Source: Euptelea pleiosperma
Lineage: Eukaryota > Streptophyta > Magnoliopsida > Ranunculales > Eupteleaceae
Assembly (NCBI GenBank): GCA_035048495.1
Contig: CM068542.1
Location: 43,181,109-43,245,108 of the forward strand
Direction of reading: 5' to 3'
DNA: 64,000 nt
The notes under the pieces: generated by a model
Told to the model about the DNA's origin: nothing
The model's input: only the letters and a program-made list of their open reading frames with translations
Databases searched by the model: none
Position numbers and translations under genes: made by a program
Part shown: positions 1-12,600 of the stretch, piece by piece
Numbering within the stretch: the first letter of the stretch is position 1
How the letters are laid out: each line of letters opens with the position of its first letter

Positions 1-460
1 TCAGTTTTAAGGTTTGGAGATAAATCTTGTTTGGTGATTTTTTTTTTTGATAAGTCAAGGATGAAATATATTAAGAGAGGAGATTGAGAAGATCTCAAAA
101 AGTACAAAACGATAAAAGTTTTAAGAAGAACTAAACCAACTCGACTAGCTACTCAACAAAGCATCAAAATAAAACACCATTTCAGCGAAAAAAACATCCC
201 CTCATTTCAGGTGAAACGCCACTCCAACTATATATGAGGGCCTTAATCCTGATGATAATTTCCGGTATTGTTGACTCAACTCCCCTAAAGGTCCGATTGT
301 TTCTTTCTTGCCATAGCCCCCATATCACCGCATATGGTACCGTCCTCCACAGGATCTTTCCTCTGTCTGGGAGTTTAATCTTTGGCCAACCACCCAACAA
401 TGACCCGATCTTCTCCGTCATAACCCAGGATAGGCGAACCTGCATCAAAAAGTTTGGTGA
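1..460 (-). mobile_element. 5'-truncated LINE retrotransposon, 3' end
   Basis: On the minus strand 448-182 encodes the C-terminal end of a plant LINE reverse transcriptase: a tract with W..VPYAVIWGLWQERN followed by RTFRG, typical of the region after the zinc-binding RVT domain. The stop at about 182 is followed by a 3' UTR ending in a T-run at 38-48, which is the poly-A tail read on the plus strand, next to GATAAGT. The same tail context recurs in the other LINE pieces of this window. It lies in a SABRE intron, whose 5' side is outside the window. The 5' limit near 460 is approximate. Confidence 0.75.
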
Positions 461-603
461 TTTATATACTGTTTGTATTGCTTAAATGTTTTATCTGAAT
501 ATGTGGAGCTTTTAATAATGTTTTCTTTGACTTTCATTACTTCGGTTGCTTTTTATTCATTTTCGCATAACTTATGATGGTTGCCTCTGTTCTCTCTGCT
601 ATT

Positions 604-675
604 CTGACTAACCCTCTCTTGAATGCTGGCAGTATGTTTCTAACACAAATCTGACTAACCCTCTCTTGATTGCAG
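604..675 (+). repeat. Duplicated 3' splice-site segment before SABRE exon
   Basis: The segment CTGACTAACCCTCTCTTGA occurs twice, at about 604 and about 651, each followed within a few bases by an acceptor-like CAG (631-632 in GGCAG, 674-675 in TTGCAG) and then by an ATGTTTC-like stretch. The second acceptor gives the conserved reading frame. The first would shift the frame and meet a TGA within seven codons, so it looks like a decoy acceptor left by a local tandem duplication. Confidence 0.6.
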
Positions 676-3600
676 GCAACATGTTTCCAACCGCAAATTC
701 AACAAGATGTCTTCATTGGAAGATGGAGGAAGGTGCGCATGCTGCGTTCAGTGAGTGGCACAACCCCTCCACTGAAAACATACTCAGACTTGCCAATATA
801 TTTTCAGAAGGCAGAAGTTTGCTTCGGAGTGGGTTTCGAACCAGCTTTTGCTGATGTGAGCTATGCTTTTACGGTGGCTCTCCGCAGGGCTAATCTAAGC
901 ATTAGGAGTGTTGATTCCATTCTCAAGAATCCTAATGCTTCAGATTCTTCACAAATTGCTAACCTCAATCTTCCAGAAACTCAGCCACCTAAAAAAGAGC
1001 GCAGCTTACCATGGTGGGATGAAGTAAGGAACTACATTCATGGAAAAAATAGATTATATTTTGCTGAGACCAGATGGAACGTTCTTGGGACAACTGATCC
1101 TTACGAAAAGCTTGACAAACTTCAAATTGTTTCTGGTTACATGGAGATCCAGCAGTCAGATGGTCGTGTTTCTGTTTCTGCGAAAGATTTCAAGATTTTG
1201 TTGAGCAGTTTGGAGAGTTTAGTAAACAATAGCAGTTTAAAACGTCCTACTGGTGTGACTGGTGTTTTCATTGAAGCCCCAGTCTTTAGTCTTGAAGTTA
1301 CCATGGACTGGGAATGTGATTCCGGCAATCCCCTTGATCATTATCTATATGCACTTCCCAATGAAGGGGAACCTCGTAAGAAAGTTTATGATCCCTTTAG
1401 GTCAACTTCCCTTTCCCTTCGATGGAACTTTTCTCTTAGACCCTCTCTTCCTCCATGTGAGAAGCAATCCTCGTCCTCCACTGTGACAGAGCAAGCAGTC
1501 TTGGATGGAGCTGTCTGTGGTTCTCTATACAAATCAGGGCATGTTTCAATTGATTCCCCTACCATGAACGTTGGTGCTCATGATTTAGCCTGGATAATCA
1601 AATTCTGGAACCTGAATTATATTCCTCCTCATAAGTTGCGTTCCTTTTCTCGATGGCCGCGGTTTGGAGTCCCAAGAGTTGCCAGATCAGGCAACTTGTC
1701 TCTCGACAAGGTGATGACAGAATTTATGCTCCGTCTTGATGCAATGCCCACTTGCATTAAACACATGCCTTTAGAGAATGATGATCCTGGCAGTGGATTG
1801 ACATTTAGAATGACAAGGTTGAAATATGAACTCTGTTATACTCGTGGTAGGCAAAAATATACTTTTGATTGCAAGCGTGATCCTCTTGATCTTGTTTACC
1901 AGGGTCTTGACCTTCACATGCTAAAGGCATATTTAAATAAAGATGATTGCAGATGTGTTGCAAAAGAAGTTCAAATGATGGGGAAAAGTTCACAATCCGC
2001 ATCAGTGGATAGAGTTAGCAATGAAAAATGTAGCTATATGAATGGCTGCACAGAGAAACATCATGATGATGGATTTCTGTTATCTTCTGACTATTTTACT
2101 ATCAGAAGGCAAGCTCCAAAGGCTGACCCCACAAGATTATTAGCATGGCAGGAAGCTGGAAGAAGAAATCTTGAGATGACATATGTTACGTCAGAGTTTG
2201 AAAATGGGAGCGAGAGTGATGACCCTACACGATCTGATCCTAGTGATGATGATGGTTTTAATGTGGTAATAGCTGACAATTGCCAGCGTGTGTTTATTTA
2301 CGGCCTTAAGCTTTTGTGGACCATTGCGAATAGAGATGCTGTTTGGTCTTGGGTTGGTGGAATATCCAAAGCATTTGGGCCTCCAAAGCCTTCTCCTTCT
2401 TGGCAATACGCACAAAGGAAATTGCTCGAGGAGAACCGGGAATTTGATGGAGCTGAAATGCTTCAAGATGATACCTCTAAGCCTTCACTTTCTACCGCCC
2501 AAGGTAGACATTCCCCTTCTCAACATGTGGAGACTCTGGGATCACTTTCATCTCAATCACATTCGACTAAAATGGAAAGCTCATCCTCTGGTGCAGTTGG
2601 TAAGTCTTTATCATACATTGGATTTTTGTTTTGGATATGTCAATATGGTGTTTTACAAAGCTTGTTTTGGTCCATAGACAGTCTGTTTCATGGGTTTCCT
2701 ACAGTTCATGTTACTGCTACTATAATCTTCTACAGAAAAATATCCTTTAGTTGTCTAATATTAATCCTAAAACTGTGCATTCCTAATAAACATGACTAGT
2801 TTGTGTTCTCCCAAATTTTAGTTAAGGAGAATTTATTTTGCTTTTTAATCAGCAAAGGATGAAAAGATGGATGACTCAGAGGAGGAGGGGAAATGGCATT
2901 TTATGGTGAATGTTATTCAGCCTCAGTTCAATCTTCATTCTGAAGAAGCTAATGTGAGTCCTATTGGTTTCTTTGCACCTTCTGCATTTGGAACTCAAAA
3001 TTTTTCCCTTGATATTTGTCTTTCATTTGTTTCAAAAAGAAATTTATCCTACATTATGATTCTTTTGGCTATTTATTATCATAGAATCAATGATTATTTG
3101 ATTTTAGTAATAATGTAAGTTAAATTGAGCATTATTATTTTAGTTATTTGGTTTCTTCATATTTGCATTGGTCATTTCGCTGTTAGCTGCTGGGAAATCT
3201 ACACAGTTATGATCGCCCATTTCATCGTTGAATTTAAGTTCACATTGGTAGGGTTACAAATTTCAGAATGAGTTGATTTTTTGTGAGAATGATTTCATAT
3301 GGTGAGATGATTATCCTCACCAAGAATATGCCAGTGAATCATCTCCATGTTGGCCCCACGATCAAGTCTCCCACACACACACCCCCATATATATGGGACA
3401 TGATGTTCTTACCTAGAATTTGTTATCATATTTGTCCTTCATTGTTATTTCTCTATTTTATCATCCTTAGTTGTTATTTGGTTTAAGTTATTGGGCCCAC
3501 ATGTATTTCATAATAATATAAATAATAAAGTTGGGGAAATTGATCCCCATCTCCCATTCTTCTCTTGTCTTTCTTCCATTCCTTTCTTCTTGTTTTATTA

Positions 3601-6600
3601 TCTCTTACATTTAGGGTTTGTATTTAACTTGGTATTAGAGCAGAAAGATCTACGAGGTTTTCTTCTTTTTTTCCTCTCTTAGATTGGATCTAAGGGAAAC
3701 CCTAAGGGTGTTGCACCTCTCAAAACCCATAGGGTTTGTTCCTTAGGGTTCCGCACCCCCCGAAACCCTAAGGTTTTCTTCCCTGAAGGTGCCGCACCCC
3801 GACATTTGGATGAACTTAAAAAGATCCTAAGGTATATAAAGAAAGAGACCCACCCTAGAAAAGGCATTCTTTTATCAGCAAAAGGATCCTTGCTCCGGGC
3901 TACTATGAAGCAGACTGGGCTGCCTTTCCCTCTGATAGAAAATCCACCATAGGAGAATTGTGTCCTGGAAAAGCAAAAAGCAGGCCACTGTGTCTAGATC
4001 CAATGCGGAAGCTGAGTATTGTGCTGGCATCAACAAATCTAGTGGTGTAATATAAGGTCAAGAGAACTAAGACATGATTTGAGCCAGAGTCTAATCATCA
4101 ATGACTCAGTTAGCATGAGACCATCGTCATCTAACTCTCGATCGAGGTCTTCAGCAGTTCTTTCTAAAAGAGCCCAATCAGGACGACTAGTATCAAGGAC
4201 TAGTCCCATATGGTAGTCAAGTTAGTGACTAATCTTTAATCTGGAAAACCCAGCCATATTCTTGCCGGGAGAGTTGCGTCGGAGACATCTTTATTTGAGG
4301 AGGAGGCTTCGTCGTTCGGCTCCTCATAAAATATGTTAGGATCAGCCGGCTCATCCTCGGAATCCGAAAAGAAAACAGAGACAGAACGGCTGGAGATGCC
4401 TGGGTCAGAGGCAGCTTATTCCTACAGGGAGCAATCAATTCATCCCAGTTCTCTAGTTCTCATGGCATTAGCCGGCGGGTCGAGTCAGTCGGGTCGCCTG
4501 GCATGGGATCTGTATGGCCCGTACGACTCGGGCAATTGGAACTGGCCAGTGACGCGGGGGTCGTCGAGATGGGTCTGAAAAGGGGTAGGAAGACTAATCG
4601 GCCAACCCCCAGAAAGTTGTCCCAAGGGTGCTACACCTCCAAAACCCTAGGGGGTTCTGCCCCATGGCTACTGCACCCCTCAGAGAGTCAATCTAGGGTT
4701 GTTGCACCTCCTAGAAACCCTAGGACTCCTCTCTGGGCCCTTTACGGGTTTGGTTCGAGTCTCCATCTCACTGTTTCAACCCATGTCACGGCTGTAACAA
4801 ACCCTTGCTGCAAAAAAATCAGCAGAGTTCATGTTCGTGATGCAGTGATAACCATCATTTGATGTTCTAACTGAATTGTACCTAGATTCTGAGCCATTGA
4901 AAAATAAAAATGAATGATTTTGTTGAGGTGGCACATTTAAAGTGCAGTTTCATACCATCTCAGTTTGAGTCAATTCAAAAGCCTGCATACAACCACTTTT
5001 CAACCGTGCTAGTTCTTAGAGGTCAACAACCTTTCACATTTTCATATTTAAAAAAAAGGCATTTTAGCTTCTGTCAACCTCAAATATCCATAAAATTTGG
5101 ACCATTTGATGTTCCTTATAAATCCTGTTCAACAAATCTCGATGGCCATCAAGTGGCCTAAAACTAGGAAGACATTTTCTTGAGGCATGCACAAAAAAAA
5201 AATGAGATTTCAGCCCAATGCATGATTGTTTGTGTTGTTACCTAGGACTCTTATCTAGATAACCTCAATTTCAATTTTAAATTTTCCACAATCCCTTTCA
5301 ATTAAAAGCTCTATAGGATTACATTTAGAAAAAAAAATATGACTGGAGGACTCTATAAATGGATGGTTAGGATTGGGTCAATTTCAACCTCGGAGGCCAT
5401 GGAATTGTGGGGTCATATCCTTGCATGTATGCCACATGTACTGTGCATTCTAAGAGGAACATCCTCAGTCTTCCCAGGCGTGACTTAGATTTCGTTCCAC
5501 ATGCTAGTCTAATAACCAGTCTAGAAACCCGAATTAACACTTAAAGAAATAGAGGTGAAAAAAAATGCTTCCAATTGATATTATTGAATTTCCCAACAAA
5601 CTTATAACAGTTCCTAAATCTAATGATATGAATGCAAGAAGCCATCAACGAAGAAAAAGAACAGAAAAATTTATAGAGAACTTTCAAATATCATCATTTA
5701 AATTCAACTTTTAAGCTTTAAAAGACAGCTGTACACTTAAGAAGACCAAAAAACCATGGATTTTATGACCTTGTTATGGGTCTCCAACCACCGTACCACC
5801 AAAATGGCTCGTGGCCTCCTTCATCGACTCACCATTTTTCTTCTTCTCCTCGGCATTCTCCCAAACTAGGATTTCTTTAGTTTCACCATCCACCTTCATG
5901 CCAGAATCAAGGGATTCAGACATTCCAGGACCTGCTTTTGTGCTCGAAACTAGGGTTTCTAATGTTTCCTGATTGATTTTGATAATGATGCTAGTGTTGG
6001 TGTGAAAAGAAGACTAAAACAGTACAAATGAGCAACAAATTTGGGCTTCACAATCTCTGCATAAAAAAAAAAAAACCACAAAGTAATCACACGCAAAAAA
6101 AAAAAACAACTAATGCATTAGGGAAAATAGAAAAGGAAAAGAAAAGGCACAAAAACCTACCAAAAAGAAATTTTGAAATGTATGTTGAGATTAACCTTCA
6201 AACTTCATCGACCTTTGCAATATTATTTGGCATAAAAAAAGGTAGAAAGAGTGAGAATAGGGACAAAGAGACAGGAGTTCTCCACTAGTTTAGGACATTA
6301 GGTTTCTTGAGGAAGAAGAACAGGAGAGAGAGAGAGTGCCTTTTTCTTTTATTTTTTAATTTGGCATTCTTAGTATATGTCTCAAGAAAAGGTCTTCCCT
6401 AGTTTTAGGTCACTAGTGTTGTAATCTTGGATCGTAACCAGAATAAGAGATTAGGGTTAGAGATGGAAGGGAGAAGAGAATTGGGGGAAGATGAGAAATC
6501 GTGTAGAGCTTAGAATAGCCTACACGATTTCACCCAATATATATATTAAGTGAAGTTTTACAATATTACAAGGGCCCCCTGTAGAATGTAAGATATTACA

Positions 6601-9600
6601 AGTAGGTCCCTGACAACACTCCCCCTCAAGCGTGCGAAGATATCTATCATGCCCAGCTTGGATAACAGGTGCTCTAAGATCCCTTTAGTAACACCTTTAG
6701 TTAACACGTCTGCAACTTGATCAGCAGTATGGACATATGGTGTGCAAATAAGTCCCTGACCAAGTTTCTCTTTGATGAAGTGACGGTCTACCTCAATGTG
6801 CTTTGTCCTGTCGTTTGAACTGGATTATGAGCAATGCTGATGGCTGCTTTATTGTCACAATACAGTTGCATAGACCTTTGACAGGATATCCGAGCTCACT
6901 GAGCATAGTCTTCAACCATAGAAGCTCACATACACCATGAGCCATAGAACGGTACTCTGCTTCGGCACTGGAGCGGGCGACAACTGGTTGCTTCTTGCTG
7001 CGCCATGACACCAGATTACCTCCCACATACGTGCAGTACCCTGATGTGGAACGTCTGTCAGTGACTGAACCTGCCCAGTCAGCGTCTGTTTAAGCTTTAA
7101 CTTGCAGGTGTCCATTCTTACTAAACAGGAGACCCTTCCCTGGAGCCCCCTTAAGATAGCGTAACACTCGGTGTGCTGCCAAAAGATGTGGAGAGCGAGG
7201 GGCATGCATGAATTGACTGATGACACTGACTGCGTATGCAATATCTGGTCGTGTCAGCGAAAGGTAGATGAGACGCCCAACAAGTCTCTGGAACTGGCCT
7301 GCATCAGCAATGGGATCCCCATCAACAGGATTCAGTCGATGTTGCTGCTCTATAGGCGTATCGGCTGGTTTAGCTCCCAAGTTTCCTGACTCTCGAAGGA
7401 GATCAAGTACATACTTTCTCTGTGAGATAAACACACCTTGCTTTGACCTAGCAACCTCAATGCCCAGAAAGTATCTCAAGGTTCCCAGATCCTTGATTTC
7501 GAACTCTGTGCCGAGGTATTTTTTTCAATCTACAAACCTCATCTGGATCATCTCCTGTGACCACGATATCATCCACATATACAATAAGAGCAGTAAGACG
7601 ACCTTGACTTTTCTTAATGAAGAGAGTGTGGTCCGCCTGACTCTGCGAGTAGCCAATCTTCTTGACTGCGGAACTGAACCTCTCGAACCAAGCCCTTGGT
7701 GACTATTTAAGCCCATACAAGGCTTTCTTCAGTCTGCATACAAGTTCCTTACTCCCAGTCGGACTGAACCCCGGAGGACCTGTCATGTAGACCTCTTCCT
7801 CTAGATCACCATGGAGGAAGGCATTCTTGACATCCAACTAGTGGAGGGGCCAAGAAAAGTTTGCCGCGAGAGATAACAGAACTCGGACTGAGTTCATCTT
7901 GGCCACCGGAGCAAACATCTCCTGGTAGTCAATCCCATAAGTCTGTGTGTACCCTTTTGCAACGAGACAGGCCTTATACCTGTCGATGCTTCCATCTGCT
8001 TTGTATTTCACTGTATATACCCACTTGCACCCCACGGGTTTCTTTCCTCTAGGGAATGGAACCAAATCCCAAGTACCATTCTTTTCTAGAACTGTCATCT
8101 CCTCTAGCATGGTTGCTTTCCACTAAGGCTGGCTGAGGGCATCTGAGACACCGGATGGCAGAGCGACACTGGATAGGGAAGTAGCAAATGCCCTGTAGGA
8201 TGGTGAGAGCTGTTGATAGGAAACAAAGTGAGAGATAGGGTGCTTGGTAACACAGTTCCGAACACCCTTCCGATGAGTAATAGGTACATCAATGTCTATG
8301 AGAAGGATAGTAGGAGCAACAGACATATCATCATGAGGATCACTGAGGACACGATTACCTGGATCGAGTTGGATTTCCTGGCAGTGAGCTTGGATGGTGG
8401 ACTGTTTCTCTTTTTGACGTCGTCTGGCATATGTCTTCAGCTGCGGATCCTGTGGCACAGTGTCAGTAGGAGATAAGGACAATGGTACAGGAGACTCATC
8501 AAGCAAATCAAGGGGTACTGGTTGAGGAATCTCCCCCTGTGGAGGTATCGGACTCTCGTCAATACTCCCAAGCTCCCCCTGAAGAGAAGTCCGATCAACT
8601 GAGTAGAAGGGAAGACTCTCAAAAAATGTAACATCTAGAGAAACAAACCGACGACGGGTAGAGGGATGGAAACACCGATATCCCAGAGGGATGGAAACAC
8701 CGATATCCCTTCTGAGTGGACGAATAGCCAAGGAACACACATCGAACGGCTTTCGGATCTAACTTGTCCTTCCTGTGATGGGCGTGAACATAGCAAACAC
8801 AACCAAAGACCTTAGGTGGAATGGAGAACACAGGACAGGAAGGAAACAGGAGTGAAAGGGGAGACTTTGACCCCAAGACACGAAAGGGCATCCGATTTAT
8901 CAAGTAGGATTCCGTCAACACAGCGTTAGCCCAATAACCCTTGGGTACCCGAGTACCAAGAAGAAGTGCCCTAGCAACCTCCAGGACATGGCGATGCTTT
9001 CGCTCAGCGGTCCCATTTTGTTGAGGTGTATCAGCACATGAAGTCTGATGAAGAATTCCATGCTCTTCGAAGTAGGAGGCAAGGCCACTGTACATGTATT
9101 CCCCCCCATTGTCAGTGCGTAGGACTTTTAGGGTGGTGCCCAATTGATTGCACACCATTTTATGGAAGGTCTGAAAGATAGTATGCACCTCATTTTTTGA
9201 TTTCATAAGGTAGATCCAAGTGTAACGGTTGTAGTCATCCACAAAAACCACAAAGTAGCGAAAACCAAAGATAGAAGTGGTGGGATTGGGTCCCCAAACA
9301 TCAGAGTGCACAAGCTGTAAAGGAAACGTACTTTTTTTATTACTGGTCGGAAAAGACACCCGACATTGTTTTGCAAGTACACAAGTTTCAGAGTTGAACT
9401 CAAAAAATGGAATAGACGCAAACTGAGGTAACAGACTCTTCATGACTGAAAGCGGTAAATGACCTAGCCTGTTATGCCATCGCATTAACAGGTCTTTATT
9501 AACGCTAGAATTACTGACATTGGCACTAGACTGATGTGCAACAGAATATGAAGTCGGCTGGCTGAGTAAGTAATTGTCGAAGCCTGTCAATGTCCATGCT

Positions 9601-12600
9601 AGAGAAGGTGTTGGACTGCCCAGAGGAAGGGGTCACATCAGAGGAATCTTGACTGGTGGCATGAGCAGCTGAGGTTCCATGTTTGCTACCAGAGGGCTTC
9701 TTGGAGGAGCCTTGCTTCCCCCCAGAGAACTGTGCGGGACGACCATGAAGACTCCAGCAGGTCTCCCGAGTGTGGCGACGCTTGCCACAGTGATCACATC
9801 TGAGTCTATCACGATCATCAAGATCCCCATCCTTCTCGGATGTGGGTTTGCTCAATTCTGAGTGGCCAAGGCAGACTTCTCAGATAAAGGAATATCAGCA
9901 TCTGTCTTAGAGCTCATGGCTCTCCTCCTGCTGTCCTAGCACTGGATGTAAGAGTAGACCTGTGCAATGGTCGACGGCGGTGGATCTCTGCCCAAGATGT
10001 TTGCTCGAACCTGTTCATAGCTCTGGTTCAAGCCGCCAAGAAACTTGAATATGCGTCCGCGCACAATCATCTTCCGGAACTCCGTAGCATCCTTGGTACA
10101 TGCAGGGGTGTAGGTCTGGTAGTGATCTCCCTCTTCCTACTTGCTGCGTAACGCAGCGTCGTATGATCCTAAAGGAAGATCGCCTTGCTTCAGATGTGCT
10201 ATCTCCTGCTGAAGTTCATACATCCTAGTAAAATTCCCATCTTGGGAGTAGGTCTGAGATGCAGTGTCCCATATATCCTTGGCAGTCGGGAGAAAGAGGA
10301 AGCCTGTGCTGATCGATGGATGCATAGAGTGAAGCAGCCATGACATGACCATCGAGTTTTCCGCTTCCAACTTCTCAAACGCAGCATCGGAGGAATCAGG
10401 TGTAGTGACGCGTCCAGTGATATAGTCGGCTTTGCTTCGTCCGGTGATGTACATCTTGGCAGATTGAGACCATGCGAGGTAGTTGGTCCCGTCGAGTTTC
10501 ACCGTAGTGATCTGCAGGCTCGGGCTGTGATCACCATGACTTCCAGACTGGGTAGGGCAAGAATAATCTCTGATTTGGCAGAAGATGACTCCTCGGATGT
10601 ACTCATGGTAGTAGAGAAGACTTTTCTGATAAGAAATCACCCGAATTGCTGCTGCGGAGGTGCAAATCACCTTCTTTTTATTTTTAAAGCCTGGGAGAAC
10701 TTCTCTAACCTTTTGGAGTGGGCGGCTAGGGTTTCAGACTCTTCTAAAGCCTGCGGCTATCCATGGGAGATGATCTCCTTCTTTGGGAAGCCCTTCGCAT
10801 CGAATTTCGCAATCCCTAGGGTTCTTCAGACCTCTAGGATTGAGCCATGCTCTGATACCATGTTGTAATCTTGGATCGTAACCAGAATAAGAGATTAGGG
10901 TTAGAGATGGAAGAGAGGAGAGGAAAAGAGAATTGGGGGAAGAGGAGAAATCGTGTAGAGCTTAGAATAGCCTACACGATTTCACCCAATATATATATTA
11001 AGTGAAGTTTTACAAAATTACAAGGGCCCCCTGTAGAATATAAGATATTACAAGTAGGTCCCTGACAACAACTAGATGGTCTTTGAGATTTGTTGAACAT
11101 GGTTAATAAGCAACACCTAAAGGTCCAAATTTTATGGATGGTGCCTATTTGAGGTTGACAACAACTGAAAATGATTTTTTAAATATCAAAATGTTAACGG
11201 TTGCTGACTTAGCTTCTGACTTACACAACACACATCTGTTTGGCATCTGCATACCTCTACTGATCAAATGATCAAGAGTAAGAATCTTGTTCCTGATTGC
11301 AGTCCACACAAAGAACTTCACTCTAGAGGGAATGAGAGGCTTTCAAATTATATGGGCAGGAAAATCCTCCCGCCTTTCATCGATCTGACTGAAAAGGATC
11401 CCACTTCCAAACTCGTTTGTCTGGTTCCTCCGTCAAACAAGGGTTAGCACCTACCCGGTCTAGAAGAGCAACTAGACTGAGTTGAATTAGGGTTCCAAGG
11501 TTAGGTTTAGGATTTCAAGAGATTGAAGAAGAAGAGAGAGAGAAGAGAGGAAAAGGATGTCATGCTTAGGTAACACGACTCCAAACTTATTTATATGGAG
11601 AACATCTTACATGGACAAGTATACCCCTCATACTGAAAGATATTTAGTTATTTACAAAACTACCATTTTCATGGAAAACATGACTGAATACGTATATGAT
11701 AGCACTCCCCCTCAAGTTAGTGCATAGATATCTCTCATGCCCAATTTGCCGAGACACCTGTGAAGTTGCCAACTAGGGACTCCCTTAGTGAATACATCAA
11801 CAACTTGCTCATTTATCTTCACGTAAGGAGTACACACTTCCCTAGAAACAATATTTTCCCTGATGAAGTGGCAGTCTACTTCAATATGCTTGCCCCGATC
11901 ATGCTGAACTGGATTGTGAGCAATACTAATGGCGGCTTTGTTGTCATAGTACAAACTTATAGAACCTGAGACAGGAAAGCCTAATTCAACCACTAGGATT
12001 TTCAACCATAGCATCTCACACAAACCATGGGCCATTGCTCTAAACTCTGACTCTGCACTGAATCTTGGAACCACATGTTGCTTCTTGCTCCTCCAAGTAA
12101 CCAGATTGACCCCAACAAAGGTGTAATAGCCTGAGGTTGATCTCCTATCATCTTTGGTTCTTGCCTAGTCTGCATCGATATATGACTCCACTCTCATATG
12201 GCCATTTTGTTCAGATAGAAGGCCTCTACCATGAGTAGATTTGGGATACCTCAAGATTCTGTGTGCTGCCTTTAAATGAATGTCTCTGGGTGAGTGCATG
12301 TACTGACTGATAACACACTGCATTCGCAATGTCTCTAGTCAGGAAGAGATAGATCAATCTCCCAACTAGTTTCTGAAAGCTCCCTACATCCTGTAGTAGC
12401 TCACCACTTGCATCACCCAACTTGTGATTTTGCCCAATAGGAGTCTCCACTGGCTTGGCTCCCAACTTTCCAGAATCCTTTAACAGGTCCACGACATACT
12501 TCCTTTATGCAATTCAAATTCTGTTACCGTGTCTTCCTTTTCTATTCCTTGCATTAATGTCTTTCAAATGCTTTTCAATCATGAATCTCATGATCTGATA

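Larger units (their letters stand above)
6417..11070 (-). mobile_element. Nearly complete Ty1-copia LTR retrotransposon
   Basis: Element of 4,654 bp in minus orientation with LTRs at 6417-6618 and 10861-11070, both running TGTTG...CAACA and nearly identical apart from a small indel. It is flanked by the 5-bp duplication ACTAG (6412-6416 and 11071-11075). The PBS complement ...GCTCTGATACCA abuts the right LTR, and a polypurine tract (complement of CTCCCCCTCAAG) abuts the left. Domain order gag - zinc knuckle - integrase - RT - RNase H is Ty1-copia. The LTR similarity indicates a fairly recent insertion, though the polyprotein carries several stops. Confidence 0.93.
5015..11212. mobile_element. 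Terminal-inverted-repeat element (~1.5 kb) split by a copia insertion
   Basis: About 5020-5195 is an imperfect inverted copy of the sequence that runs from about 11210 back to 11076 and continues at 6416-6370. Shared blocks include CAACAAATCTC, CCATAAAATTTGGACC and CCTAAAACTAGG. The copia at 6417-11070 interrupts the right arm. Without it the element is about 1.54 kb with arms of roughly 180 bp, a size seen in Mutator-like elements. A clear target duplication could not be resolved. The interior holds a small minus-strand ORF (5774-5923). Confidence 0.6.

Noticed and set aside
2600..2799. Read-through extension of the first visible SABRE exon to 2799
   Set aside because: A good GTAAGT donor at 2600 joins in frame to the exon at 2853; the extension is hydrophobic intron translation.
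3700..4730. AAACCCTA motifs considered as an interstitial telomere
   Set aside because: Units are irregular, widely spaced and on both strands, inside decayed copia leader sequence.
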